Source: JAICJJ01 sp039809985 (GTDB lineage: Bacteria > Chloroflexota > Chloroflexia > Thermomicrobiales > UBA6265). Taken from it: a DNA stretch of 64,000 nt. A program made the position numbers and the translations under genes. This document shows, piece after piece, positions 1 to 6,815 of the stretch. Below the pieces are notes generated by a model that was not told where the DNA came from, made no database searches, and saw only the letters and a program-made list of their open reading frames with translations. The first letter of the stretch is position 1. Each line of letters begins with the position of its first letter. The DNA lies in the NCBI GenBank assembly GCA_039809985.1, contig JBDHWC010000003.1:16219-80218 (forward strand), in the 5' to 3' direction.

Positions 1-317
1 ACATGGCCACGCTGGGACCGGAGGGGTTCCGCGAGGTGGGGCGCCGGGCCTACGCGAACGCGCACGAACTGGCCGAGCGGCTGGGACGGTTGCCGGGATG
101 GGAACTCGCGCTGGACGTGCCGTTCTTCAACGAGTTCGTGATGCGGACGCCGTTGCCTGCTCGCGAGGTGAACGAGCGCCTCTTGGCCTCGGGCATCGTC
201 GGCGGGTTCGACCTCGGCCGGGTTGACCCGGCGCTCGACCACCACCTGCTGCTCTGCGCCACGGAGATGAACGACTTGGCGGGGATCGAGGCGTTCGTCG
301 AGGTGGCTGCGGCCTAG
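1..317 (+). CDS. gcvPA: Glycine dehydrogenase (decarboxylating) subunit 1, C-terminal fragment
   Basis: The frame is open from the window edge and ends at TAG 315-317, so only about the last 104 residues are present. They match the C-terminal small domain of the PLP-dependent P-protein alpha subunit of the glycine cleavage system: the segment around PFFNEFV, then GIVGGFDLGR, then LLLCATEMN, in the family order. The two-subunit form (gcvPA/gcvPB) is normal in Chloroflexota; the rest of gcvPA and any gcvT/gcvH would lie to the left. The enzyme decarboxylates glycine and passes aminomethyl to the H protein. Its relation to glyA at 3.6 kb is metabolic (one-carbon units) and not an operon, because der, plsY and galE intervene. 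Confidence 0.88.
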   Translation, partial: MATLGPEGFREVGRRAYANAHELAERLGRLPGWELALDVPFFNEFVMRTPLPAREVNERLLASGIVGGFDLGRVDPALDHHLLLCATEMNDLAGIEAFVEVAAA

Positions 318-490
318 CCGCACCGCCAACGAACGCTCCGCGCGGTGAGGCGCGACATCCCTTTGGTATACTCGCGTGCCGCATGCCACCGGGTGCGTCG
401 TCGACGCACCCGGGCATCTTGTTGAATCGTCCGAAGCGCCGACCGGCGCACCAGAGACGCGCCTGAGCCGGCGCGCGAGCGGGAGTTCCC

Positions 491-1825
491 GTGCCGAAGC
501 CGATCGTCGCCATCGTCGGACGCCCGAACGTCGGGAAGTCGACCCTCTTCAATCGTCTGGTCGGGGAGCGCCGCGCCATCGTCGAGGACGAGCCGGGCAC
601 CACGCGCGACCGCGTCTACGGCACGACGGAGTGGGGTGGCACCGAATTCACCGTGATCGACACCGGCGGTCTCCAGGACGAGCGCGAGATGTCCACCGGC
701 TCGATGAAGGAAATCGACCGCCGCACGCGCGAGCAGGCCACCGCTGCCATCGACGAGGCCGACGTCATCGTCTTCCTCGTCGACGCCAAGACGGGGGTCA
801 ACGCCGGGGACCACGAGGTCGCGGACATCCTGCGCCGCACCGACAAGCCGACGATCCTCGCCGCGAACAAGGCCGACAGCCTGCAACGGCGGGAGTCGGT
901 CGTCGACTTCTACGAGCTGGGCCTCGGGGAGCCGATCGCGATCTCCTCCTACCACGGGTCGGGCACCGGCGACCTGCTCGACCGGATCGTCGAGTCGCTG
1001 CCGGAGTCGGAGGAGGAACCGGAGTTCGACGGTCCGGCGATCGCGATCGTCGGCCGGCCGAACGTCGGCAAGAGCCGCCTCCTGAACGCGCTGATCGGGC
1101 AGGAGCGGTCGATCGTCAGCGACGTGCCCGGGACCACGCGCGACAGCATCGACAGCCAGATCACGTGGGCCGGCGCGCCGATCACGCTGATCGACACCGC
1201 GGGCATCCGACGGCGGGGCCGGGTGGAGCAGGGGGTCGAGCAGTTCAGCGTGATCCGCTCGATGCGGGCCATCGAGCGGGCCGACGTCGTCTTGCTGGTG
1301 ATCGACGCCACCGAGGACTTCACCGCCCAGGACCTGCACATCGCCGGCTACATCGAGGAACAGAAGAAGGGGATCGTCGTCGTCGTCAACAAGTGGGACT
1401 TGGTCGAGAAGGACGCGAAGACGATGGACGAGTACCGCGCCAAGGCACGCGAGGTGCTCGACTTCATGCCGTACGCGCCGCTCGTCTTCGTCTCCGCCAA
1501 GTTCGGCCAGCGTGTCGGCCAAGTGCTGGAAACCGCCTTGCAGGTTGTCGGCGAACGGCAGCGGCGCGTGCCGACCTCGGGCCTGAACACGATGCTGCGG
1601 GAGGCGGTCGCCGCCCACCCGCCGCCGAGCAAGCCGGGGAAGTGGACGAAGTTCTACTACGTCACCCAGGCCGACATCTCGCCGCCGACGTTCGTCTTCT
1701 TCTGCAACGACCCGATGGGCATCCACTTCTCCTACCGCCGGTTCCTCGAGAACCGGTTGCGGGACCAGTTCGGCTTCGTCGGCACCCCGCTCCGGATGAG
1801 CTTCCGCGGCCGCGACGAGAAGTGA
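491..1825 (+). CDS. der: Ribosome assembly GTPase Der (EngA)
   Basis: Protein of 444 aa, usual length. It carries two tandem Era-like GTPase domains, each with a P-loop GRPNVGKS (residues 10-17 and about 187-194), switch sequences PGTTRD, DTGG/DTAG and NKxD motifs (NKAD, NKWD), followed by a C-terminal KH-like domain from about residue 350. Der acts in late 50S subunit maturation. The GTG start at 491 is supported by GGGAG six bases upstream and by direct alignment of the first P-loop. A TATACT -10-like box at 367-372 in the upstream gap may drive it. plsY starts one base after the der stop, so the two are probably co-transcribed. Confidence 0.97.
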   Translation: MPKPIVAIVGRPNVGKSTLFNRLVGERRAIVEDEPGTTRDRVYGTTEWGGTEFTVIDTGGLQDEREMSTGSMKEIDRRTREQATAAIDEADVIVFLVDAKTGVNAGDHEVADILRRTDKPTILAANKADSLQRRESVVDFYELGLGEPIAISSYHGSGTGDLLDRIVESLPESEEEPEFDGPAIAIVGRPNVGKSRLLNALIGQERSIVSDVPGTTRDSIDSQITWAGAPITLIDTAGIRRRGRVEQGVEQFSVIRSMRAIERADVVLLVIDATEDFTAQDLHIAGYIEEQKKGIVVVVNKWDLVEKDAKTMDEYRAKAREVLDFMPYAPLVFVSAKFGQRVGQVLETALQVVGERQRRVPTSGLNTMLREAVAAHPPPSKPGKWTKFYYVTQADISPPTFVFFCNDPMGIHFSYRRFLENRLRDQFGFVGTPLRMSFRGRDEK

Positions 1826-1826
1826 C

Positions 1827-2459
1827 GTGAACGCCGACCTCCGCGGCGTCCTGCTGGTGGTCGTCGCCTACGCGATCGGCGCGATCCCGTGGGGCGTGGT
1901 GCTCGGGCGGATGGTGGGGGGCGTCGACATCCGACGCCTCGGCAGCGGCGGCACCGGCGCGACGAACGCGCAGCGGATCCTCGGCTGGCGCGTCGGGGTG
2001 CCGGTTCTGGTGCTCGATTTCCTGAAAGGGTTCCTGCCGATCCTGGTCGGGGAACGCCTCGGGATCGGCGCGTGGTGGCTCGCGCTCGCGGCGGTCGCCG
2101 CCGTCGTCGGCCACTGCTGGTCGCCGTACATCGGCTTCACCGGCGGCAAGGGCGTGGCGACCGCCGCCGGCGCGGCGACCGCCCTCTGTCCGCAGGTGCT
2201 GGCGGTCGTGCCGGTGGTTGCCGTCGTGGTGGCGGTCACCCGCTACGTGTCGCTCGGATCGTTGACCGCGTGCGTGCTGGCGACGATCGGGACCGCGTGG
2301 CTGGCCGCCTCCGGCCGGGTCGGCTGGAGCGTCCCGGCCGCGATCGCGGCCATGTCCGCGATCGTCTTCCTTCGCCATGAGGGGAATATCCGGCGGCTCG
2401 CGGGCGGCACGGAGCGACGGCTCGGGGAGCGGGTGAAGACGGGCGGTTCGTCCGGCTGA
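1827..2459 (+). CDS. plsY: Acyl-phosphate:glycerol-3-phosphate acyltransferase PlsY
   Basis: Integral membrane protein of 210 aa with several hydrophobic segments and the PlsY signatures RLGSGGTGATNAQR (near residue 36; normally GSGNxGATN) and GGKGVATAAG (near residue 109). It transfers acyl from acyl-phosphate to glycerol-3-phosphate, the first step of phospholipid synthesis in most bacteria. A second acyltransferase of the PlsC family lies at 35.7 kb and would perform the next step. The GTG start at 1827 lies one base beyond the der stop, suggesting translational coupling. Confidence 0.95.
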   Translation: MNADLRGVLLVVVAYAIGAIPWGVVLGRMVGGVDIRRLGSGGTGATNAQRILGWRVGVPVLVLDFLKGFLPILVGERLGIGAWWLALAAVAAVVGHCWSPYIGFTGGKGVATAAGAATALCPQVLAVVPVVAVVVAVTRYVSLGSLTACVLATIGTAWLAASGRVGWSVPAAIAAMSAIVFLRHEGNIRRLAGGTERRLGERVKTGGSSG

Positions 2460-2463
2460 CGCC

Positions 2464-3456
2464 TCACCGGCTCGCGGGGGTGCCGGCGTACCCTCCCGGG
2501 TGCTCTTGCATCCAGGCCCACGCGCTGCCGACCATCTCGGGCAGGTTCGACCGGTCGGGTTGCCAGCCCAAGAGTTCGCGGGCTCGGCTCGCGTCGGCGA
2601 GCAGGGCCGGGGGATCGCCGGGTCGGCGCGGCTTGAGATTGGTCGGCACCGGCTTGCCCGTCACCGCCTCCGCCGCGTCGAGCACCTCGCGCACCGAGAA
2701 GCCGGCGGCGGTGCCGAGGTTGAGCGGCCCGATGTTGGCGTCGAGCAACGGGAGCGCGGCGACGTGGGCGTCGGCCAGGTCCTCGACGTGGACGTAGTCG
2801 CGGACGGCGGTGCCGTCGTGAGTCGGATAGTCGGTGCCGTAGAGGTCGAATGCCGGTCGCCGACCTTGGGCCGTGAGCAGGATCGACGGGATCAGGTGCG
2901 TCTCGGGTCGGTGGTCTTCCCCGAGCCGGCCGCGCGCGCCGGCGACGTTGAAGTAGCGGAACGCGACGAAGTTGGTGCCGTAGGCCGCGTGGTGCGCCTC
3001 GAGCACGTGCTCGACCATCAGCTTCGATTGGCCGTAGGGGTTGACGGGCCGCTTGTCGGCATCCTCCGGGATCGGCAGTGCCTTCGGCTCGCCGTAGACC
3101 GCGGCCGTGGACGAGGCCACCACCCGCCCGACGTCGTGGGCCCGAGCCGCCTCGAGCAGGGTGATCGTGCCGCCGACGTTGACGTCGAAATAGGGGCCGG
3201 GGTCGCGAACCGACTCGGGGACCAGCGTCAGCGCGGCGAAGTGCATGACGGCGTCGGGTCGGAACCCGGCGAACACCGCGTCGAGCCGGGCCCGATCGCG
3301 AAGATCGACCTCGTGCAGCGCGGTTCGTCCGTCGACGGCCTCGCGGTTGCCGCGGAACAGGCTGTCGACCACGGCCACCTCGTGGCCGCGCTCGAGCAGC
3401 ACGTCGACGACCACGCTGCCGATGTACCCTGCGCCTCCTGTCACCAGCACCCGCAT
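2464..3456 (-). CDS. galE: UDP-glucose 4-epimerase
   Basis: Protein of 330 aa, extended short-chain dehydrogenase/reductase. It has the Rossmann NAD motif TGGAGYIG (residues 6-13), the active-site serine region VVASSTAAVYG and the catalytic YGQSK pair (Tyr140, Lys144). The FNVAGARG stretch and the C-terminal GWQPD end are typical of GalE. It interconverts UDP-glucose and UDP-galactose for surface polysaccharide or galactose use. The ATG at 3454-3456 was chosen because it begins directly at MRVLVTGGAGYIG and has GGAGGGG eight bases upstream; an upstream extension of 23 residues has no homology. It is divergent from glyA and convergent with plsY. Confidence 0.95.
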   Translation of the reverse strand: MRVLVTGGAGYIGSVVVDVLLERGHEVAVVDSLFRGNREAVDGRTALHEVDLRDRARLDAVFAGFRPDAVMHFAALTLVPESVRDPGPYFDVNVGGTITLLEAARAHDVGRVVASSTAAVYGEPKALPIPEDADKRPVNPYGQSKLMVEHVLEAHHAAYGTNFVAFRYFNVAGARGRLGEDHRPETHLIPSILLTAQGRRPAFDLYGTDYPTHDGTAVRDYVHVEDLADAHVAALPLLDANIGPLNLGTAAGFSVREVLDAAEAVTGKPVPTNLKPRRPGDPPALLADASRARELLGWQPDRSNLPEMVGSAWAWMQEHPGGYAGTPASR

Positions 3457-3488
3457 GCCGCTGCCCCTCCAGGTCGTGCCGTCGCACG

Positions 3489-3517
3489 TGGCAATCGCCG
3501 CGCCCGTTGGCCATAAT
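3489..3517 (+). promoter_or_regulatory. Putative sigma-70-type promoter of glyA
   Basis: TGGCAA (3489-3494), a 17-base spacer and CATAAT (3512-3517) lie 61 bases ahead of the glyA start in the galE-glyA divergent gap. The -10 box matches five of six consensus bases; the -35 box is weak. No experimental support. Confidence 0.4.
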
Positions 3518-3578
3518 CGGACCAACTAGCGGCGGACGGCAACCGGCGGCGCCGCCTCGTGTCGGGAAGGTGGTTGCG

Positions 3579-4832
3579 ATGCTGACGGCTCCTTCGCTGC
3601 AAGGGATCGACCCGGAGGTCGCCGGCGCGATTCGCCGGGAGGAAGAACGGCAGCGGTCCGGGATCGAACTGATCGCCTCCGAGAACTTCGTCAGCCCGGC
3701 GGTGCTGGCCGCGGTCGGCAGCGTGCTGACGAACAAGTACGCCGAGGGGTACCCGGGCAAGCGCTACTACGGCGGGTGCGAGTTCGTCGACGAGGTCGAG
3801 CGGCTCGCGATCGACCGGGCGAAGTCGCTGTTCGGCGCGGAGCACGCCAACGTTCAGCCGCACTCCGGGGCGAACGCCAACCTGGCGACGTGGCTGGCCT
3901 TCCTGCAGCCGGGCGACACCTTCTTGGCGATGAGTCTGGCTGAGGGCGGCCACCTGACCCATGGCTCGCCGGTCAACTACTCCGGCCGGATCTTCGAGCC
4001 GCACTTCTACGGCGTCGACGCGGCGAGCGGGCTGATCGACTACGACGACGTGCTGGCCAAGGCGCGCGAGGTGCGACCGAAGGCGATCATCTCCGGCGCG
4101 AGCGCCTACAGCCGGAAGATTGACTTCGCCCGGTTCCGGCAGATCGCGGACGAGGTGGGGGCACTCCTCTTCGCCGACATCGCCCATCCGGCCGGGCTGA
4201 TCGCGGCCGGTCTGCACCCGACCCCGATCGGCCACGCCCACGTCACGACCACGACCACGCACAAGACGCTGCGCGGCCCGCGCGGCGGCATGATCCTCTG
4301 CGGCGAGGAGCACGCCAAGACGATCGACCGCAGCATTTTCCCCGGCATGCAGGGCGGTCCGTTGATGCACGTGATCGCCGGCAAGGCGGTCGCCTTCGGC
4401 GAGGCGCTCGGCCCCGGGTTCAAGGCCTACGCGCAGGCGGTGATCGACAACGCGGGCGTCTTGGCGCAGACCCTGACCGAGCGCGGTTTGCCGATCGTCT
4501 CGGGCGGCACCGACAACCACTTGATGCTGGTTGACGTCGGCGCGGCGGGGATGAGCGGCAAGAAGGCCGAGGCGCTGCTCGATCGGGTCGGCATCACCTG
4601 CAACAAGAACGCGATCCCGGGCGACACTCGACCGCCGACGCAGACGTCCGGCATCCGGCTCGGGAGCCCGGCGGTCACCACCCGCGGCTTTGGGCCGGCG
4701 GAGATGCGACAAGTCGGGGCTTGGATCGCGGAGACGCTGGCCGCGCCGGACGACGAGGCCGCCCACGCCCGCACCAAGGACGAGGTGCATCACCTGATGA
4801 CGCGCTTCCCGCTTCCGGGGGTCGAAGGCTAG
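3579..4832 (+). CDS. glyA: Serine hydroxymethyltransferase
   Basis: Protein of 417 aa, normal length for this PLP fold-type I enzyme. The internal aldimine lysine is Lys219 in TTTTTHKTLRGPRGG. Other family blocks are ELIASENFVS near the N-terminus, KYAEGYPGKRYYGG, PHSGANAN and LFADIAHPAG. It converts serine and tetrahydrofolate to glycine and methylene-tetrahydrofolate. The ATG at 3579 is preceded by GGGAAGG (3564-3570); a 24-residue upstream extension is not conserved. The neighbouring end of gcvPA suggests glycine/one-carbon metabolism in this part of the chromosome, though the genes are not adjacent. Confidence 0.97.
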   Translation: MLTAPSLQGIDPEVAGAIRREEERQRSGIELIASENFVSPAVLAAVGSVLTNKYAEGYPGKRYYGGCEFVDEVERLAIDRAKSLFGAEHANVQPHSGANANLATWLAFLQPGDTFLAMSLAEGGHLTHGSPVNYSGRIFEPHFYGVDAASGLIDYDDVLAKAREVRPKAIISGASAYSRKIDFARFRQIADEVGALLFADIAHPAGLIAAGLHPTPIGHAHVTTTTTHKTLRGPRGGMILCGEEHAKTIDRSIFPGMQGGPLMHVIAGKAVAFGEALGPGFKAYAQAVIDNAGVLAQTLTERGLPIVSGGTDNHLMLVDVGAAGMSGKKAEALLDRVGITCNKNAIPGDTRPPTQTSGIRLGSPAVTTRGFGPAEMRQVGAWIAETLAAPDDEAAHARTKDEVHHLMTRFPLPGVEG

Positions 4833-4840
4833 ACTCGAAT

Positions 4841-4862
4841 GCCGCCGGTCGGCTTCGGCGGC
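4841..4862. terminator. Possible bidirectional hairpin between glyA and a convergent gene
   Basis: GCCGCCG (4841-4847) and CGGCGGC (4856-4862) form a 7-bp GC-only stem with an 8-base loop, nine bases after the glyA stop and six before the end of the convergent small gene. There is no T-run, so a Rho-independent function is uncertain. Confidence 0.35.
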
Positions 4863-4868
4863 CGGTGA

Positions 4869-5108
4869 CTATTGCGCCAGCATCTCGAACCGGAGTCGTT
4901 CCCGCTCCTGTTCGGAGAGCGGACGGCCCGTCAGTTCGATCAGTCCGAGCAACAGCGACCGGGTCCGGTCGCTCAGCAGCGTGCCGGCGATGATGCCCGC
5001 GATGCCGCCGAAGAGCGTGCCGAGCACGAAGAGGGAGAAGGCACGGGAGGCTCCGGCTTCGGACTCCTCGGCGACATCATTGTCGGCCGACCGGTCGGCG
5101 GTGGTCAC
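4869..5108 (-). CDS. Small membrane protein of unknown function (glycine-zipper type)
   Basis: Protein of 79 aa. An acidic N-terminus of about 20 residues is followed by one hydrophobic segment (about residues 23-44) with repeated small residues, FGGIAGIIAGTLL, then a charged amphipathic tail ending in SEQERERLRFEMLAQ. The layout resembles YtxH-like small envelope proteins, but the similarity is only architectural. The GTG start has GGAGGG five bases upstream. It lies 55 bases downstream of rsfS on the same strand and could be co-transcribed. Confidence 0.7.
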   Translation of the reverse strand: MTTADRSADNDVAEESEAGASRAFSLFVLGTLFGGIAGIIAGTLLSDRTRSLLLGLIELTGRPLSEQERERLRFEMLAQ

Positions 5109-5163
5109 GCGGCCCTCCTTCGGGCGGATGGCACGGCCAGCGGGCCGCGCCTCAACTCATCGG

Positions 5164-5559
5164 CTACTGGATGGCGAGCACCGTCGGCGCGTCCTGCCAG
5201 AGCTCCTCGAGCCGGTAGTAGTCGCGCAGGTCGGCGGAGAAGACGTGAACGACCACGTCGCCGTAGTCGAGGACGATCCAGCCGCCGACCGGGTTCCCCT
5301 CGACCCGGTCGGGCCGCGTCCCCGCTTCGGCGAGGCGCTGCACGACCTCGCGTTGGATGGCGCGGAGCTGCCGTTCGTTCTCGCCTGAGCAGATGACGAA
5401 GTAGTCGGTGAATGGCGAGACGTCGTGCACGTCGAGGACGAGCGTGTTCGACGCGGGCGTGTCGGCGATCGTCTCCGCGATCCTGATGGCGACGGCTCGG
5501 CCCTCGGCGGTAGGGTCGACGTGAAGGCTGCCAGTGTCGGCTGCGCCGTTGTGGGTCAC
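5164..5559 (-). CDS. rsfS: Ribosomal silencing factor RsfS (Iojap family)
   Basis: Protein of 131 aa with the RsfS core: a LDVHDVSPFTDYFVICSG segment (near residues 39-56), a region ending GWIVLDYGDVVVHVF, and the closing YYRLEELWQDAP. RsfS binds uL14 on the 50S subunit and blocks subunit joining in stationary phase or starvation. The GTG start at 5559 lacks an obvious Shine-Dalgarno, so the true start may be a little downstream; the first 18 residues are poorly conserved. The tRNA-CAT gene lies 64 bases upstream on the same strand. Confidence 0.93.
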   Translation of the reverse strand: MTHNGAADTGSLHVDPTAEGRAVAIRIAETIADTPASNTLVLDVHDVSPFTDYFVICSGENERQLRAIQREVVQRLAEAGTRPDRVEGNPVGGWIVLDYGDVVVHVFSADLRDYYRLEELWQDAPTVLAIQ

Positions 5560-5623
5560 GGTGTCGATGGGACGCTGCCTCCGGTGAGCAACGGGCGACG
5601 AATCGGTCTGAACGCGGAGCGGG

Positions 5624-5695
5624 TGGGCCCGGCAGGGATCGAACCTGCGACCCTGGGGTTATGAGCCCCGTGCTCTGCCACTGAGCTACAGGCCC
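5624..5695 (-). tRNA. tRNA-Met (anticodon CAT); tRNA-Ile2 not excluded
   Basis: Reading the minus strand, the 72-base sequence folds as a complete cloverleaf: acceptor GGGCCTG/CGGGCCC with discriminator A, D-arm GCTC/GAGC, anticodon loop CTCATAA, T-arm GCAGG-TTCGATC-CCTGC. No CCA is encoded. The 1:72 pair is G:C and 11:24 is C:G, so it is not a standard initiator, although the anticodon stem contains three consecutive G:C pairs as in initiators. A CAT anticodon can also be tRNA-Ile2 after lysidine modification, and sequence alone does not separate the two. Confidence 0.93.
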
Positions 5696-5704
5696 AGCCC
5701 CGAA

Positions 5705-5717
5705 CGCATTCTACCCG
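5705..5717 (-). promoter_or_regulatory. Putative -10 region of the tRNA-CAT gene
   Basis: On the minus strand CGGGTAGAATGCG contains a TAGAAT -10 box (5713-5708), 12 bases before the tRNA 5' end. The same 13-mer occurs upstream of the tRNA-Gly gene at 5858-5870. A convincing -35 element was not found. Confidence 0.45.
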
Positions 5718-5778
5718 AGGCATAGACGACAGTGTCTGACAGAGCCAAGCGATATGGCGCCGCGGCTGGAGGCAGCGG

Positions 5779-5851
5779 AGCGGGAGACGAGTCTCGAACT
5801 CGCGACCTAGTGCTTGGAAGGCACTCGCTCTGCCAACTGAGCTACTCCCGC
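5779..5851 (-). tRNA. tRNA-Gly (anticodon TCC)
   Basis: Minus-strand cloverleaf of 73 bases: acceptor GCGGGAG/CTCCCGC, D-arm GCTC/GAGC, anticodon stem AGTGC/GCACT around loop CTTCCAA (anticodon TCC, reading GGA and other GGN codons), T-arm GCGAG-TTCGAGA-CTCGT. Discriminator T, no encoded CCA. Confidence 0.96.
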
Positions 5852-5857
5852 GACCGG

Positions 5858-5890
5858 CGCATTCTACCCGGCGTCGGAAGACTCGGACAA
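5858..5890 (-). promoter_or_regulatory. Putative promoter of tRNA-Gly
   Basis: On the minus strand, TTGTCC (5890-5885), an 18-base spacer and TAGAAT (5866-5861) lie nine bases before the tRNA-Gly 5' end. The first three bases of the -10 box are also the TAG stop codon of the upstream hydrolase gene. It shares a 13-base block with the tRNA-CAT promoter. Confidence 0.45.
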
Positions 5891-6640
5891 GCGGCCGGGC
5901 GCGCTGGTCGCGAGCGCGGCGGAGAGGATCGGGGCGAGCTCTTCCCGGTCCCGCAGCCACTTGACCATCAGGTGCCCGCCGTAGGCGTACTCGGTCACGC
6001 GCACGCCCGGCCGATCCCGGAGCGCGTCGGCGTGGGCAAGGTCGAGCAGGTCCTCGCGGCTGACACGGATGTCGATAGCGGTCGAGATGTTGCCGTCGAC
6101 GGTCGTCCCGAGGACGAACTCCGGGTGATCGGGGCCGAGCTGGGCATGCAACGCCTCGATCTGGGGTGCCCAGCGGTCGTCCCCGAGACGAGCCCGGTTC
6201 GTGGCGTCGATCATCGACTGCGGGCTGAAGGCGAGCGCCGCCTCGGCCCCGAGGCGGACGCCGAACTTGACGGCCGCGAAGCCCCCTGCGGACGCCCCGA
6301 CGGTCACCACGCGGCGCGCCTCGGAACGCTCGACTGATTGACGAAGCACGGTCAGCACTGCATCGGAGTCGGCACCGTATCCGGGCAGGCCGAGGCAGTA
6401 CCAGGCGTACCGAAGGTCGCGGACGAAAAGTCGTTTGGTGGGGAACGCGTCGCTCACTTTGAAGAACTCGAACGGCGGCATGCTGATCGCGCCGGCGATG
6501 CCGCCGAAGAGGATCAGCAGGGTGTCGGACTGGCGGGAGAAATCCTCGAGGAGCGGGACGGGAGGTGTGGTGGCGACATCGCGGCCCTTGCCTCGTCGCT
6601 CGCCGCGGGGGTGATCGTCGCGCTTTCGCCGGTCAGTCAA
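5864..6640 (-). CDS. Alpha/beta-hydrolase fold protein, substrate unknown
   Basis: About 258 aa. After a basic, poorly conserved N-terminus it shows a strand-rich region with LLILFGGIAG, a nucleophile elbow GASAGGFAAVKFG (Ser in GASAGG), a possible acidic residue in IDIRVSREDLLDL, and a late histidine in YAYGGHLMVKWL. That order (Ser, Asp, His) fits a hydrolase catalytic triad. No signal peptide. I do not recognise the subfamily. The first possible start is a TTG at 6640 and the real start may lie further in. The gene sits between two tRNA genes on the same strand, and its stop codon overlaps the tRNA-Gly -10 box. Confidence 0.75.
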   Translation of the reverse strand: MTDRRKRDDHPRGERRGKGRDVATTPPVPLLEDFSRQSDTLLILFGGIAGAISMPPFEFFKVSDAFPTKRLFVRDLRYAWYCLGLPGYGADSDAVLTVLRQSVERSEARRVVTVGASAGGFAAVKFGVRLGAEAALAFSPQSMIDATNRARLGDDRWAPQIEALHAQLGPDHPEFVLGTTVDGNISTAIDIRVSREDLLDLAHADALRDRPGVRVTEYAYGGHLMVKWLRDREELAPILSAALATSAPGRLSESSDAG

Positions 6641-6656
6641 GACGGTGCGATTTCGG

Positions 6657-6729
6657 TCGGGGTGAGAGGATTCGAACCTCCGACCTCAGCGTCCCAAACG
6701 CCGCGCGCTGCCAGCTGCGCCACACCCCG
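6657..6729 (-). tRNA. tRNA-Pro (anticodon TGG)
   Basis: Minus-strand cloverleaf of 73 bases: acceptor CGGGGTG/CACCCCG with discriminator A, D-arm GCGC/GCGC, anticodon stem CGGCG/CGCTG around loop TTTGGGA (anticodon TGG), T-arm GGAGG-TTCGAAT-CCTCT. The loop is the same as in E. coli proM. No CCA is encoded. Confidence 0.95.
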
Positions 6730-6746
6730 TGGTTGTCCATCGGCCG

Positions 6747-6776
6747 AGTATAGGAACGGGTTGGAACGAGCGTCAA
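6747..6776 (-). promoter_or_regulatory. Sigma-70-type promoter of tRNA-Pro
   Basis: On the minus strand, TTGACG (6776-6771), an 18-base spacer and TATACT (6752-6747), each matching five of six consensus bases. The tRNA-Pro 5' end is 17 bases downstream. This is the best-formed promoter seen in the window. Confidence 0.65.
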
Positions 6777-6815
6777 ACGTGTTCTCGGCCGTGCGGGCTC
6801 GAGGGAGTGGACGGC

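Noticed and set aside
5624..5695. Initiator tRNA-fMet
   Set aside because: The 1:72 pair is G:C and 11:24 is C:G, unlike bacterial initiators, despite the GGG:CCC stem.
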